Positions 53,484-63,958 of a stretch of DNA of 64,000 nucleotides are shown here, piece after piece; within the stretch, counting starts at the first letter, position 1, and each line of letters starts with the position of its first letter. The translations under genes were made by a program, and so were the position numbers. The stretch spans positions 96,421,782 through 96,485,781 of the forward strand of contig NC_092628.1 in the NCBI RefSeq assembly GCF_039555335.1. Reading direction: 5' to 3'. This DNA comes from Amphiura filiformis. Lineage: Eukaryota; Echinodermata; Ophiuroidea; Amphilepidida; Amphiuridae. Under the pieces are notes generated by a model. That model ran no database searches and was not told the origin of the DNA. It saw only the letters and a program-made list of their open reading frames with translations.

Positions 53484-55393
53484 ATACAGCATGTCTCAAA
53501 AATAATTGGCAATTAGAAAATACCGTTGTGGCATGATGTTTATATCAATGCCAAGGGCGTAGTCGTAGCTCTCAAATACCGGTTGTTCTGTTCAATTTGC
53601 TTGTTTTAATCTCGAGATATGTTTAGTTAACAACGAAAGGGTAAAATCACAATTGTGCCACTTTTACTAGGGAAGAGAGCTGTACATGTAAATCAATGAT
53701 AGCATCAAGTTTATCAAGAGTTCCTTCGTGAAATCAAAAGAATGCATCAATTACACAACAATACAAAATTGTTTTTACTGTTTTATCATGATGCGGGTAT
53801 ATAATGATTCTCTTTTCTACTTAAAACACATTAAAGGAAAAATAAATATTTCACATTCTGCTGTAAAATTAAATACATGTGTATGTCAATGATTTTATCA
53901 TGGTAAATACTGTTCTCTTTGTCACTTAAGGGCAGAGTAATGGGAGAGAACATGGACCTTTTCGAGCTTCATTATTTCTGAATTGTAAGTCCAAAGTATA
54001 TAAAACTATACATTTTTGGAAAGGAAATGAGTCAAGGAACCCCATGGTGACGTCAGATTTGTTCAAAAATATCAAGTTTTTGAAAAAATCACAAAAATTC
54101 ACGTTTTTTACCCCATTTTTTTTGTGACAACTTGGAAAAAAATCCGTTCGGAGTAAAAAAAATTCAGTTAGCTTTTCATGAAGAAGAGACATGAACTTAG
54201 GGAAGCTTTTTTTTATTTTTGAAATTCGTCTCTTTTTTCGAAATATTGAAAAAAACATGTGAAAAAAGCCATTTTGTCACTCTATTAAGCTATAAATTGC
54301 ACATAATGGTGTATATTTTTTTTTAAAACAAATATTTTGAAAAATGAAAAACCTTCCCTAGACTTTGATGAACTGTAAAGGATAGTGCAAAAAGTTTACC
54401 CTTTGCTTGCATATTTTTCGAGTTATCTTGTCACAAAAATCGCGCAATATTGTCAAAAGTGAACTCTGAGAAATGCACAAAACGTCCTTAAATTTTAAAA
54501 CGGTAAGACTTTCACACTTGTAAAAGCTGTATATGGTGCATGGTCTAAATATGCATCTTTTTGCACCAATGAATCTATAATATCTGCTTTCAGTGCGCCA
54601 AAATTCAAAATAATTAAACAATCTAAGTGGCATTTTGACTGCAAATTTTTGTTTTGTTTACACCACATTTGCTGGCGTTAACAACATACCGAATGCGCCT
54701 TGATGCGTTTGACATACGCGCAGACTTGCGCCGCGTCACGCGACGCGAATCGCTGCGCGTAATCACAATATTTCGCATTCTCGCATTTCTGACTCATTAT
54801 TTCCCGCCAATTTACTAAGCTGTCTTGAGCCATGTGACTTTTTAGAGTTGAAAAGAGTGAAATAAATCAAGCAAAAATACGAATAAATAATAGCAAGTTG
54901 TATTTTATCAGTTTCAAGTGAAAGAATACATCTTAGTGTTGATAAATATCAAGAAATCTTAAATTCGGTCGTGGATGAATGTGTCTTCCATTACTCTGGC
55001 CTTAAGACATCTTAAAAGACAAACTAATATTGCACACTTATATGTTAATGAACGCGTATTACTTGTTGGGAGAGAAATTAGACAAAATATTGCACACGCG
55101 CTGATGTTGATGCGTCTAATGCACGAGCCCAGAAGGGAGAGTGCATTAGACGCATCAACATCAGCCATCATTGATTTACATGTACAGCCCTCTTCCTTTA
55201 GTAAAAGTGGCACAATTGTGATTTTATCCTTTCGTTGTTAACTAAACATATCTCGAGATTAAAACAAGCAAATTGAACAGAACAGACGGCATTTGAGAGC
55301 TAAGACTGCGCCCTTGACGTTGATGTAAGCATCATGTCACAACGGTATTTTCTCATTTCACTTGCACAATTGTTTTTGAGACAGGCTGTATAT
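53484..55393. mobile_element. 1.9-kb element with long inverted terminal repeats, directly 3' of the dehydrogenase
   Basis: The left arm from TATACAGCATGTCTC to about 53705 is matched by the right arm (about 55165-55393) as complement, including ATCTCGAGATATGTTTAGTTAACAACG-type sequence and AATACCGTTGTG. The unique middle includes a CpG-rich patch (about 54715-54770). AATAAA at 53841-53846, inside the element, is the first polyadenylation-like signal after the stop codon, so the gene's 3' UTR may be supplied by the element. Confidence 0.8.
55098..55166. repeat. Perfect 24-bp-arm hairpin inside the inverted-repeat element
   Basis: CTGATGTTGATGCGTCTAATGCAC is followed after about 18 bases by its exact complement. 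It sits at the inner edge of the right arm. Confidence 0.8.
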
Positions 55394-55523
55394 AAAAATT
55401 AACAAGTAGGCATATGCCCACAAGTGCGTATAATTGAAAGAATGGATGTAATTTTGCCAGATCAGTTGCTCTTCTGAAGGTGGGTGAAAAGGGACAAAAT
55501 TGTTCATAAATTTTCCAATATTT

Positions 55524-55852
55524 GTAAATCAGAAAGAGACAGTGTTAGAAGATCGTAAACTTTGCGAGGATGAATGTAAATCAGAAAGAGACAATGTGAG
55601 AAGAATGTAAACTTTGTGAGGATGAATGTAAATCAGAAAGAGACAATGTGAGAAGAATGTAAACTTTGTGAGGATGAATGTAAATCAGAAAGAGACAATG
55701 TGAGAAGAATGTAAACTTTGTGAGGATGAATGTAAATCAGAAAGAGACAATGTGAGAAGAATGTAAACTTTGTGAGGATGAATGTAAATCAGAAAGAGAC
55801 AATGTGAGAAGAGTGAAAACTTTGTGAGGATGAATGTAAATCAGAAAGAGGG
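55524..55852. repeat. 52-bp minisatellite, about six units
   Basis: Unit GAGGATGAATGTAAATCAGA plus AAGAGACAATGTGAGAAG and AATGTAAACTTTGT. The central copies are identical; the outer ones diverge. Confidence 0.92.
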
Positions 55853-57019
55853 AAACGAACTTAAATAACGGGAAGGATAAGATTTTGTTCTTGTAGTTTA
55901 ATATTGTCTTGTTTACCTGAGGTCTTAGATTCCTATCCTGGGCAATTCACATTTTTCAATTTCTTCTTGAATATTATGTTACAATGTCCACAAATTAATG
56001 ATACTTGACAAAATTGATATCAAACTAACGCTTTCTCCTGATTCCAGAAAAATACAATTTTATCTTGTTATTATCTTGGCAAATAAATGAAACATATATG
56101 AACAATTTGAGAGGAAATTAGCTAAAAACATGCCAGTTTGCATGTTTTCTTTCAATTACAATATTATAAAATTCAAATATTATGATTTTAATAATTTTAA
56201 TATTTATTTGTACTTTAACATATTTTAATGAAAGTAAAACTGTTTCAACCAATTTTACCATCTTTCTTTGTAATAAATCTTATATGAAAGGAACTCAACA
56301 CACTAATGCACTTTGACCTTCATTTATGGCATTCAAATATATATATCGAGGGCTCAGCACAACACTGCCTTGTCTCCAGTTTGGCGAAAAAGGGATTCTG
56401 GTGTCAGAACACACTTTTCTCAAGATGGCCAAAATGGAGATGAGTATTGCACTGATTATGTTATTTTTTATCATTGATAGGACAGTGATTATCAAATAAT
56501 ATTATTGAACATCTCAAAATTAATTTCATCCACACTTCCTATATTAGATCACATAATATAAATATATATAATACTGTTTATAGCTTAAATTTATGAGGGG
56601 CATCTTTTTTTTACAATCGTGCACTAAAACAAGTTGGGTAATGATTAGGTGTGAGAGATATCTTCAATACGAAAGGTCAATATTTTCAAATGATGGACGG
56701 CTTTTCCTCCCAGCTACATATCATTAAATTTATTAACTTCACTTCGAGGACTGTTAAATGTCAAAAATATAATAATTTGCCATAAAATATGTATTATCCG
56801 ATCCCTTAAAATAGGTGGTCTAAAGATTTTGACCACTCATCCTCCATGTCTCGTATCTACCGCTGTCTAATAAAATCCCCACTGGTAGGGGTGTATTGAC
56901 ATATGTACATGTAATACATGTAAAGTGTGACGTAAAATTATAATGTTAATACTGGACAGCCTTTAACAGTCTCTTATTATACAGAACCCACGGTGTAAAT
57001 GAGGACCAACCAAAGTAAT
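55853..57019. other. Intergenic DNA with a partial family A MITE
   Basis: Mostly AT-rich and featureless. At about 56650-56812 a half-copy of the family A foldback element is recognisable (ATCTTCAATACGAAAGGTCA, GGCTTTTCCTCCCAGCTACAT, GAGGACTGTTAAATGTCAAAA). Confidence 0.6.
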
Positions 57020-58110
57020 CTACAGTAGGTATGTCTGAAGTGGGTAATTATAGGCCCGTCAGTATTCTTTGTATAACATCGAAAATTCTTGAAAAAGCTG
57101 GTTTTGTTCAAATTGATTCTTACTTACGGGAAAATAATATTCTTTATGGACATCAATATGGTTTTAGGAACTCATTTTCAATAGATACATACATGTTTAA
57201 TCCATCTTACAGATTATATAAACAGCCAAACTTCCATAGGCAATTACACTGGACTAGTCTTATTGGATCTCCAGAAGGCATTCGACACTGTCGACCATGA
57301 CATTCTATGTGAAAACTTGGGGCCAGAGGAGGCTTAAAGGCATTCCTACAATGCACTATGATTGGGAAATTTGATCAATATAACCTAATTTTAAAGGCAA
57401 AGTTCCCATTGCCACACACACAAAATGGTTAAAACTGCAGCCAACAAGTTAATAGTTGAGACTTATAACTTATATTTGACTTTCTTACAGGAAACATTCA
57501 TATTGTCCCACTGTATTAATTTTATTCATAAGTCTCAATGTTTTGAATGTTAAATAAAAGGATGAAAACACCAGATATGTGCACACAAGCCCAATGCAAG
57601 GTATGGTCAACTGTGCAACATATGTACAAAAGCCAGACATACAAGGTCAGAAACTCCATTGGGTTATGGGAATGTCTTTAAACATCCTCTGACTTGGGGC
57701 CATGGGTATTGACTCGGTGGAATGGTTTGAGCGGTCGAAAGCAGATTGTCCACGTGAACAAGGTGGATTCTGACCCCTTCCAATCTCTTGTGGAGTTCCT
57801 CAGGGCAGTATCCTAGGGCCACTCCTTTTTTGAGCTATATAAATGACATGGCCGTCAGTGTCGGATGCAAACTCCTGCTTTATGCAGATGACAGTGCTCT
57901 GCTAGTTTCAGACAAAGATCCAAAGTTTTACTGATAAACTAAGTAAAGAGTTGGAGACTTGTCGTCAATGGCTTGTTGATAATAAACTTTCCTTACATCT
58001 TGGAAAGACTGAGAGTATAATTTTTGCAATGCAATCTATTGTATTTTCTTTTTTGTTTGCAATTTTTGATGTATATTGAGTACTAAATAAAATGAAATGA
58101 AATGAAATAA
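57020..58110 (+). mobile_element. Degraded CR1-like LINE fragment, split by a MITE
   Basis: RT motifs NYRPVSILCITSKILEK (57040), LDLQKAFDTVDHDIL (about 57265), CGVPQGSILGPLLF (57789) and LLYADDSALL (57877) appear in several frames. The 3' end carries (AAATG)n repeats at about 58085-58110, like other CR1/L2-type tails. The coding sequence is interrupted at 57324-57691 and has frameshifts. Confidence 0.8.
57324..57691. mobile_element. MITE with ACTTGGGGC duplication inside the LINE
   Basis: ACTTGGGGC at 57315-57323 and 57692-57700. Inverted ends CAGAGGAGGCTTAAAGGCAT and the complement of CAGAGGATGTTTAAAGACAT. The LINE reading frame resumes correctly across the site when the insert and one copy of the repeat are ignored, which confirms the borders. 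The superfamily (hAT with 8 bp or another with 9 bp) is unresolved. Confidence 0.85.
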
Positions 58111-58454
58111 AACATTTTGGTGGTAACCATAATTATGTGTTTTAAACTTTAACACATGATCCATAGACTCGGGTGCTCTTCGGCGCTATTAACATATAAT
58201 ATTTAGCACAATAATAAATTAGCAATATGTTTTGAAAGAAAAACACTCCTTTGCGTGCTGGCCATAGGCTTCAACATAAAAAAGGCTAAGTTTTGAGACA
58301 TTTTCTCAAAATAGTAAGAGCTATCTCAAGATCCGTTGAACCAATATTCTCCTTGTTTGGGTTTATTGAATGCATTTTTATACTGATTTCAAATATGATC
58401 ATCAAAATAAAAATTTCAGACAATTTGAAACTTTTCTTCGATCCCCGTTGGTAA

Positions 58455-58996
58455 TTACGCATCAGAGAAGAATGTTTTAGCCTTCCATTCATCTTTCAGT
58501 TTACCCAAAGCATCGTCAAATTCAATGGTACTTTGATACCATATGAATGTAAGAATAGACACAGTGCTCAATATGGCAACAGCACAGAAGAGCAATGCAA
58601 AAAAGCGACTAACAACTAGCGCTACAAGGAACCAGTCTTTGGCAAACACGCTTTTATCATCTTTGTTATGTGTAGTAAAACCTTGATCATGGTTAGTGTT
58701 TTTGAAATCCGAGTTAATGGCAACTGCCGGATTCAATATGTGTTGAATCACATCGTCATCAATTTTGTTTCGTTTTCTTGTTGTCGTCCTTTCAGGTTCT
58801 GAGTTTGGTGTTTTGTTAGCTTCCCTTACCATCTGTACATAGCTGTGCAAGAACAAAATATGTGGTAGTATTTCAAATGCTAGCCATTTCATCCATTTGG
58901 GAACTGGTTCCTGAGATCGACTGCTTATATTGATGACAGCAACTGTTGCAAACACAGATAAGCTGACCATGATGATCATGATTTGGAAATAATAAT
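58455..58996 (-). CDS. Receptor exon with TM3, cytoplasmic loop, TM4 and stop
   Basis: Acceptor TACTTTCAG; stop TAA at 58457-58455. TM3 reads DYYFQIMIIMVSLSVFATVA, followed by the short post-TM3 helix, a loop rich in Asn/Asp/Lys/Thr, and TM4 (VVSRFFALLFCAVAILSTVS). A tail of about 35 residues follows TM4. Confidence 0.88.
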
Positions 58997-61900
58997 CTGA
59001 AAGTAAAGAAGTCACTAATGTATATAAGCGTAAGGTGTATTCTTAGAACATCTGGCATGTTTGGTGATTAATTTCATTGATAGCTATAATAGCTATTGTT
59101 CTGGCTTTTTGCTTTGAATAATAACATTGTTGTACATTTTCGACATGAAATGTCACAGATTCGATGACAAAAGAATGACAATATATTAAAAAAAGTTCAT
59201 GTGACTGTTTTAAAGAAATCAATGATGTCACATACATTTGAAAGGAGTGATGGTAATTGGAACTTTAACTGTAAGGCCCTGTATCCATAGGCTGTTCCCT
59301 TGTGGCGTGTGCCCTTGTTCCGTGTTCACTTGTTCCCATGTGACCTGCCACACAGACAACAAACCTTTGTTTTGCTTAGTGGCCGTAGCGGCCACTAAGC
59401 AAAACAAAGGTTCGTTGTCTGTGAGCTTCTGTGTGGCAGGTCACATGGGAACAAGTGAACACGGAACAAGGTCACACGCCACAAGGGAACAGCCTATGGA
59501 TACAGGGCCTAACGGGAATCCAAAAAACTCAAATAGCCCATCGTGGTTTTTTGCAACCATAGCCCATCGTCGTTGTTTGGCAACTGTTTTATAATAAACT
59601 GAAATCAATATTTGAAACAAAATAAGAAGCTGAAGTCAACGTCATCGGGTTAAACTATTCAGAACCCGGTTATTAAGTCAACGTCATCGGGTTAAACTAT
59701 TCAGAACCCGGTTATTAAGTCAACGTCATCGGGTTAAACTATTCAGAACCCGGTTATTATTTCAAATCAAGCTCATGCGATTCTGGACTTTAAAAAAAGG
59801 TTTTGTTTCCATTTTTTACAAAAGCAACAAGCCTTTTAGTTAAAAATAAAACAGGTTTCTCATAAAATATGCAAAAGCTTTTAAGATGATTGCAGTTTTG
59901 GACAAGATGCATTTCTTTTATCAACCCGAACTCACCGATTACTGGTGCATTTTCCCCGGCAGGCGGTATCACTTCAGAAATAAGTTTTTGGAAGAACGAT
60001 AATGCCAGCAAGTTTGTTATTGAAAACTGTAACTTTGAGCCATTATCAGGCGGTAAAAAGAATACTGTGACGGCAAGAAGTGAGAGTAAAATGACAGGAA
60101 TAACGATATAATTGATGTAGAATGAAGCCTGACGATGAAAGACAAGCCGATATTCCAAGTTGTAGTAATTGAATTCGCAACAGCTGTACTTTGATGTTAC
60201 TTCTTTGACAGAAACTTCAACTAAATCCCAGATTCCATTCTCCAAATAGCTGAAAGTAAAATTATCTACATGTTATAAATTCATCTCGCCATTCTAGAAA
60301 TAACACCAAACGTACTTAATATTTATGATAAGGTTATAGTGAATTAGTCAAGATAATCGCACGTGACTATACCATTGTATACGAGTTCGTTAATAGTCTG
60401 GACCCCGAACAGAAACCTACAGCAAGGGTTGTTAACATGGATCCTTTTGAACAATTCCAGTGAAAATGATGTTGAGTGACGTTTCACCACTACACTAGTG
60501 TTTTCATCAGACTGGCAACTCATCACATCTGACTGTTTCCTTTTATAGGCATCAGGAACCGTTGAGGGCGTAATGAGTTGGTCAAAGATGTTGTTGAGTG
60601 AATAGGTCCCTCATCCTTGTTTAGAGTGTCTTTTCCTTTTCGGCGTATCCAGATGGCTTGTCTGGTCAGCTTCCCTGTCAATAACTTTTGAGTCCTCCCA
60701 GTTGATAGAATGATTAGAAGAGGCTACATGGTCGGTAATAGCGACTTGAGAATGTCTGTGATTATGATTTTCATCTTGGCCAACTCATCACGCCCTCAAC
60801 GGTTTCGGTTGCCTATAAATGGAAGCAGTATTTATATTCAATTTGTAGATCACAAACCAAGTTGCACAAGCCGGTGCATAGGTTTGCGTTGTTACAATAA
60901 AACCTTCAGTGAATATAGTGTCACCCCTGCCCATGTAGTCGCGCGTGTCTTATATATTTTTCTCCATCATACACTCCTGCATTAATTATTTCGGTTCGAA
61001 ACTGTTTGACTTCAGTTCAAATACGGATACTAAGAATGTGATCTACATACCTTCTTTGGGTTCCATCAACAGATTTATCGGAATATATACGTAATTCCCG
61101 ACCATTGTAGGTCCAAGATAGATATTTCATGTAGCAAATTTGTGCATCGAAAGGGAACCATTTAACCCGAACAGGACAATTGCCTTTATATATTGCTTGG
61201 ACGTACCAGTAGACCATGCCATCGTTGTGAACTTCCACAAAAGAGTCGGGGTTGTACCGCTGAAACTCAGGGCTGAAAAACAAAACATTCGCATTAGATA
61301 TTAATCTTCTAGCAACGATTTTAGGGTATAATATATTTGTGATTACTGACTAACCTTTCAATCATAACTAGTGATATAAAATGCGCTATGAAACTATATC
61401 ATCGCATTCGTGTTCATGGTAGTAGCCTGGTATACACAAACACTGTGAAAGCCACTAATCAGTTAATTTCAGAAAAACCCACAATTTTCCCTGCGCGTCC
61501 CATTTGCGTTCTCAAAAACAAAACACAAAATCTTTTAGACTCACGATCATGATGTAATACAGTAAGAGGAGTTATAGCAGGGATAACATACACTTGTTTG
61601 TACCGTGATATTGCAGTCGCTTAAATTGAAGTCTCCGGCATTCACAACATTATGCCTTATATGTTAGAAAAATAATTATCAAGCACGAATCAGGTTTTAA
61701 TTCAAACAAACTCAAATAATAAAAACAACCGTATCTCACCACGCGATATTCAAATTTCCGAAACAAGCAATGACGTCCCAGTAACACAATGAAGGCTGGC
61801 GACAATTGAGCATAAATAACCATGACGTCATTGCTCTAGACTATTTCGGCGCGGGAATTTTGAATATCGCGTGTTAAGAGTCGGCTGTTTTTATTCGTTT

Positions 61901-63014
61901 TTATGGTCAATACGAGTTTGTTTAAAATAAAACCACGTGATTCGTGTTTTTCTAACATATAAGGCATAATGTTGTGTTCCTTTAATCATAAGCGGCGGAA
62001 ACTAATAGAATAATTTAAATAAAGCAATAATTGGGGATAATTTTGTTTTGTTTTCTTTTGCCTTTTTCTTTTGCCTGGGTTACTCATTCAGTGGATGTTT
62101 TAAAATATCCCTTGTTTTTCCATGAGGCCCAGGGGCTATATTAAAATATACATAATTAAAAAATATGCATACAAAATATGATATAAGCCAAAATAATCCA
62201 ACATAAGGTTCATGTTAATTCCTGAAACTATTGATAAGATTGTCCGTTCAAAATGATAATAAACCTAATCCAAATGAACAGTACATCGCATCAAAACGAA
62301 AAGTTACAGGATCAAAAATACACGAGTAGGGATTTAATTTAAAAAATGAATACTACGAAATTAGAGTGTATGGATGCACACAATTGCATGGTATGATCAG
62401 CATTTGAGTGTGATGAGATGTTCTACATTACCCTTGTTCGAGAGTAATATCTGGTTTCCAAATAGAATCATGGGGTAGATAGATGACATCGGTACCATCA
62501 TAATCGGACGCATTCCAGGTCAAAAATTCGTCTCTCCAAACCTAGAGCGTCAATTAACGTTTATTTGAAGTAAATGAAACCAAAAGAAAAAAGCAGCAAC
62601 AATTATTTTCATCCTAACAACAAAGCTCAACAAAATATAATATCCAATGTACATGTTTGTAACAATAATAATGGCGAAGAAGAGAATAAACCAAATTACC
62701 GAATGTGCGATTAGTGAATGATATAATGGTGTTTTTAATTGTCATGAAATATGACATTGAAACACATTATGACATTGAACGAACTGTTTTGTGTGCGTTC
62801 TGCATGCCACCGCATCGGACAACTAGATCGATACCTCATATATTTTTTACATTTTAATGCAAGTTGAAATAATGTATCTGTATTACTGCGTTGTCTAACT
62901 TTATAGCTCTTTATTTGGCTGTTGATATTAAATTAATATATGAAAATGGAGGTGGAATATGGCACTTACTGTTTTCAGGTAAGAAAAAAGTGTGTACTGT
63001 TGGTTCCTTGTATC
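58455..63014 (-). CDS. Nicotinic-type Cys-loop receptor subunit (partial, 5' end not found)
   Basis: Five exons on the minus strand, 63014-62970, 62541-62432, 61272-61051, 60249-59936 and 58996-58455, join in frame to 410 residues plus stop. Extracellular part: a 45-nt exon of the kind conserved in nicotinic receptors, a loop-A region IWKPDITLEQ, the Cys-loop CPVRVKWFPFDAQIC (13 residues between the Cys) and loop B SWTYNG. Loop C is YSCCEFNYY with the vicinal Cys pair that defines alpha subunits. Membrane part: TM1 (YINYIVIPVILLSLLAVTVFF), TM2 (SKLQFSITNLLALSFFQKL), TM3 and TM4, with a cytoplasmic loop of roughly 85 residues. It is a ligand-gated channel subunit at the plasma membrane. Oddities: the conserved Glu before the TM2 Lys is Ser, the loop-A Tyr is Glu, and position 2' is Gln. 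Signal peptide and first exons are not visible and probably lie beyond the right edge. Confidence 0.88.
59274..59510. mobile_element. Near-perfect foldback MITE in receptor intron
   Basis: The left half AGGCCCTGTATCCATAGGCT through to TTTGTTTTGCTTAGTGGCC is complemented by the right half. The centre is GGCCGTAGCGGCC. Arms about 110 bp with very few mismatches, so it is young. Confidence 0.88.
59634..59759. repeat. 42-bp tandem repeat, three identical units
   Basis: AAGTCAACGTCATCGGGTTA plus AACTATTCAGAACCCGGTTATT, three times without change, in the intron before TM3. Each unit can fold through AACCCG/CGGGTT. Confidence 0.92.
59936..60249 (-). CDS. Receptor exon with loop C, TM1 and TM2
   Basis: Acceptor TACTTTCAG, donor GTGAGT. 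Contains NGIWDLVEV, YSCCEFNYY, TM1, LPPDNGSK, TM2 and the outer-ring segment SEVIPPAGENAPVIG. Confidence 0.9.
60385..60790 (-). mobile_element. Penelope-like retroelement 3' fragment
   Basis: On the minus strand AITDHVASSNHSINWEDSK, then VIDREADQTSHLD and, after frame changes, NKDEGPIHSLNNIFDQLI-like text match the C-terminal endonuclease tail of Penelope-like elements (AI-DH-x-NH-x-I-x-W and VIDRE motifs). About 0.4 kb, broken by stops. It sits between the Cys-loop exon and the TM1 exon of the receptor gene. Confidence 0.6.
61051..61272 (-). CDS. Receptor exon with Cys-loop and loop B
   Basis: Acceptor GTTTTTCAG, donor GTATGT. Contains VEVHNDGMVYWYVQAIYKG, the Cys-loop and YLSWTYNGRELRIY. 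Confidence 0.9.
61625..61981. mobile_element. TTAA-flanked foldback MITE, family D copy 2
   Basis: TTAA at 61621-61624 and 61982-61985. Shares GAAGTCTCCGGCATTC, AACATATAAGG, CAAGCACGAATCA, CGCGATATTCAAA and TGACGTCATTGC blocks with the copy at 42040-42438. It lies in a receptor gene intron. Confidence 0.85.
62432..62541 (-). CDS. Receptor exon with loop A region
   Basis: Acceptor GCTCTAG, donor GTAATG. Reads VWRDEFLTWNASDYDGTD and IYLPHDSIWKPDITLEQ, aligned with the WTDYxLxWNxxxY and IWxPDIxLxN segments of nicotinic subunits. Confidence 0.88.
62970..63014 (-). CDS. Receptor 45-nt exon (beta1-beta2 segment)
   Basis: Acceptor GATTGCAG, donor GTAAGT; 15 codons reading DTRNQQYTLFSYLKT. Size, phase and position match the short exon found in nicotinic receptor genes (DEKNQxLTT in vertebrates). 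Too short for an ordinary gene search. Confidence 0.8.
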
Positions 63015-63529
63015 CTGCAATCATGACAATGGCAAAAAAGACATAAAATAATAGTTCCTCTTCTTATTCGATAGAGTTCATTATTATTCATGTAAATCAA
63101 TTAATGCCTCATATTCAATAACATCAATTTTGGAGCAATAAGTCTACCAATTCATTAGTAGTGTCCCTTGAAACATTGCCTGTAAAAGCGAATCACTGAC
63201 AAAATTAGCCACGGGATATGAAATTGTCTGGTTAGACTATGTACATGATGTATGAATCCCTATTTTGCGCCGCGAATTCAATGATTGTCATAATACTGTC
63301 ATCCATAATTACTTTAATACGCTCGTACATCACAGCGACCGATGTAAATTTAAAAGCTCATAAATAGAACTCGCATTCAAATTCAAATAATAATTCTAAA
63401 CAAATGTAATGATTACTAAGTCGTTTTCCCTATTATCGTGGCTGTGTAAAGAAATCTATGTAATAACCTACAAAATATCAGAAAGACAACAATGCCAAAC
63501 ATTTTCAATATTTTTATACTTTTTTTTTT
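63015..63529. other. Receptor gene intron, nothing recognised
   Basis: AT-rich. I searched it for the upstream ligand-domain exon and signal peptide and found none. Confidence 0.45.
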
Positions 63530-63958
63530 ATGAACGTAACCCCCGGGACGTAACCAGAGTCAGTTAACAAGTGTAGCACAACCCACAGAAATTTACTTCG
63601 CGTGTTCGAATTTCAAGCGGGTCTAGAAATTCCATAGAGATGGTAAAAAGTGCTTAAGTTCTCTTTAACGTGTCGTCATGCAATTTTCAGTGAATTTCTT
63701 GAAAACATGTCTCAACCTACATCCGAATTCTGGAAGAGTGTGAACTTATGAACGTAACCCCCGGGACGTAACCAGAGTCAGTTAACAAGTGTAGCACAAC
63801 CCACAGAAATTTACTTCGCGTGTTCGAATTTCAAGCGGGTCTAGAAATTCCATAGAGATGGTAAAAAGTGCTTAAGTTCTCTTTAACGTGTCGTCATGCA
63901 ATGTTCAGTGAATTTCTTGAAAACATGTCTCAACCTACATCCGAATTCTGGAGGAGTA
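63530..63958. repeat. 218-bp tandem duplication at the right edge
   Basis: Copy 1 (63530-63747) and copy 2 (63748-63958) both begin ATGAACGTAACCCCCGGGAC and are almost identical (AATTTTCAG/AATGTTCAG, GGAAGAGTG/GGAGGAGTA). Very recent. The array may continue beyond the window. Confidence 0.92.
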
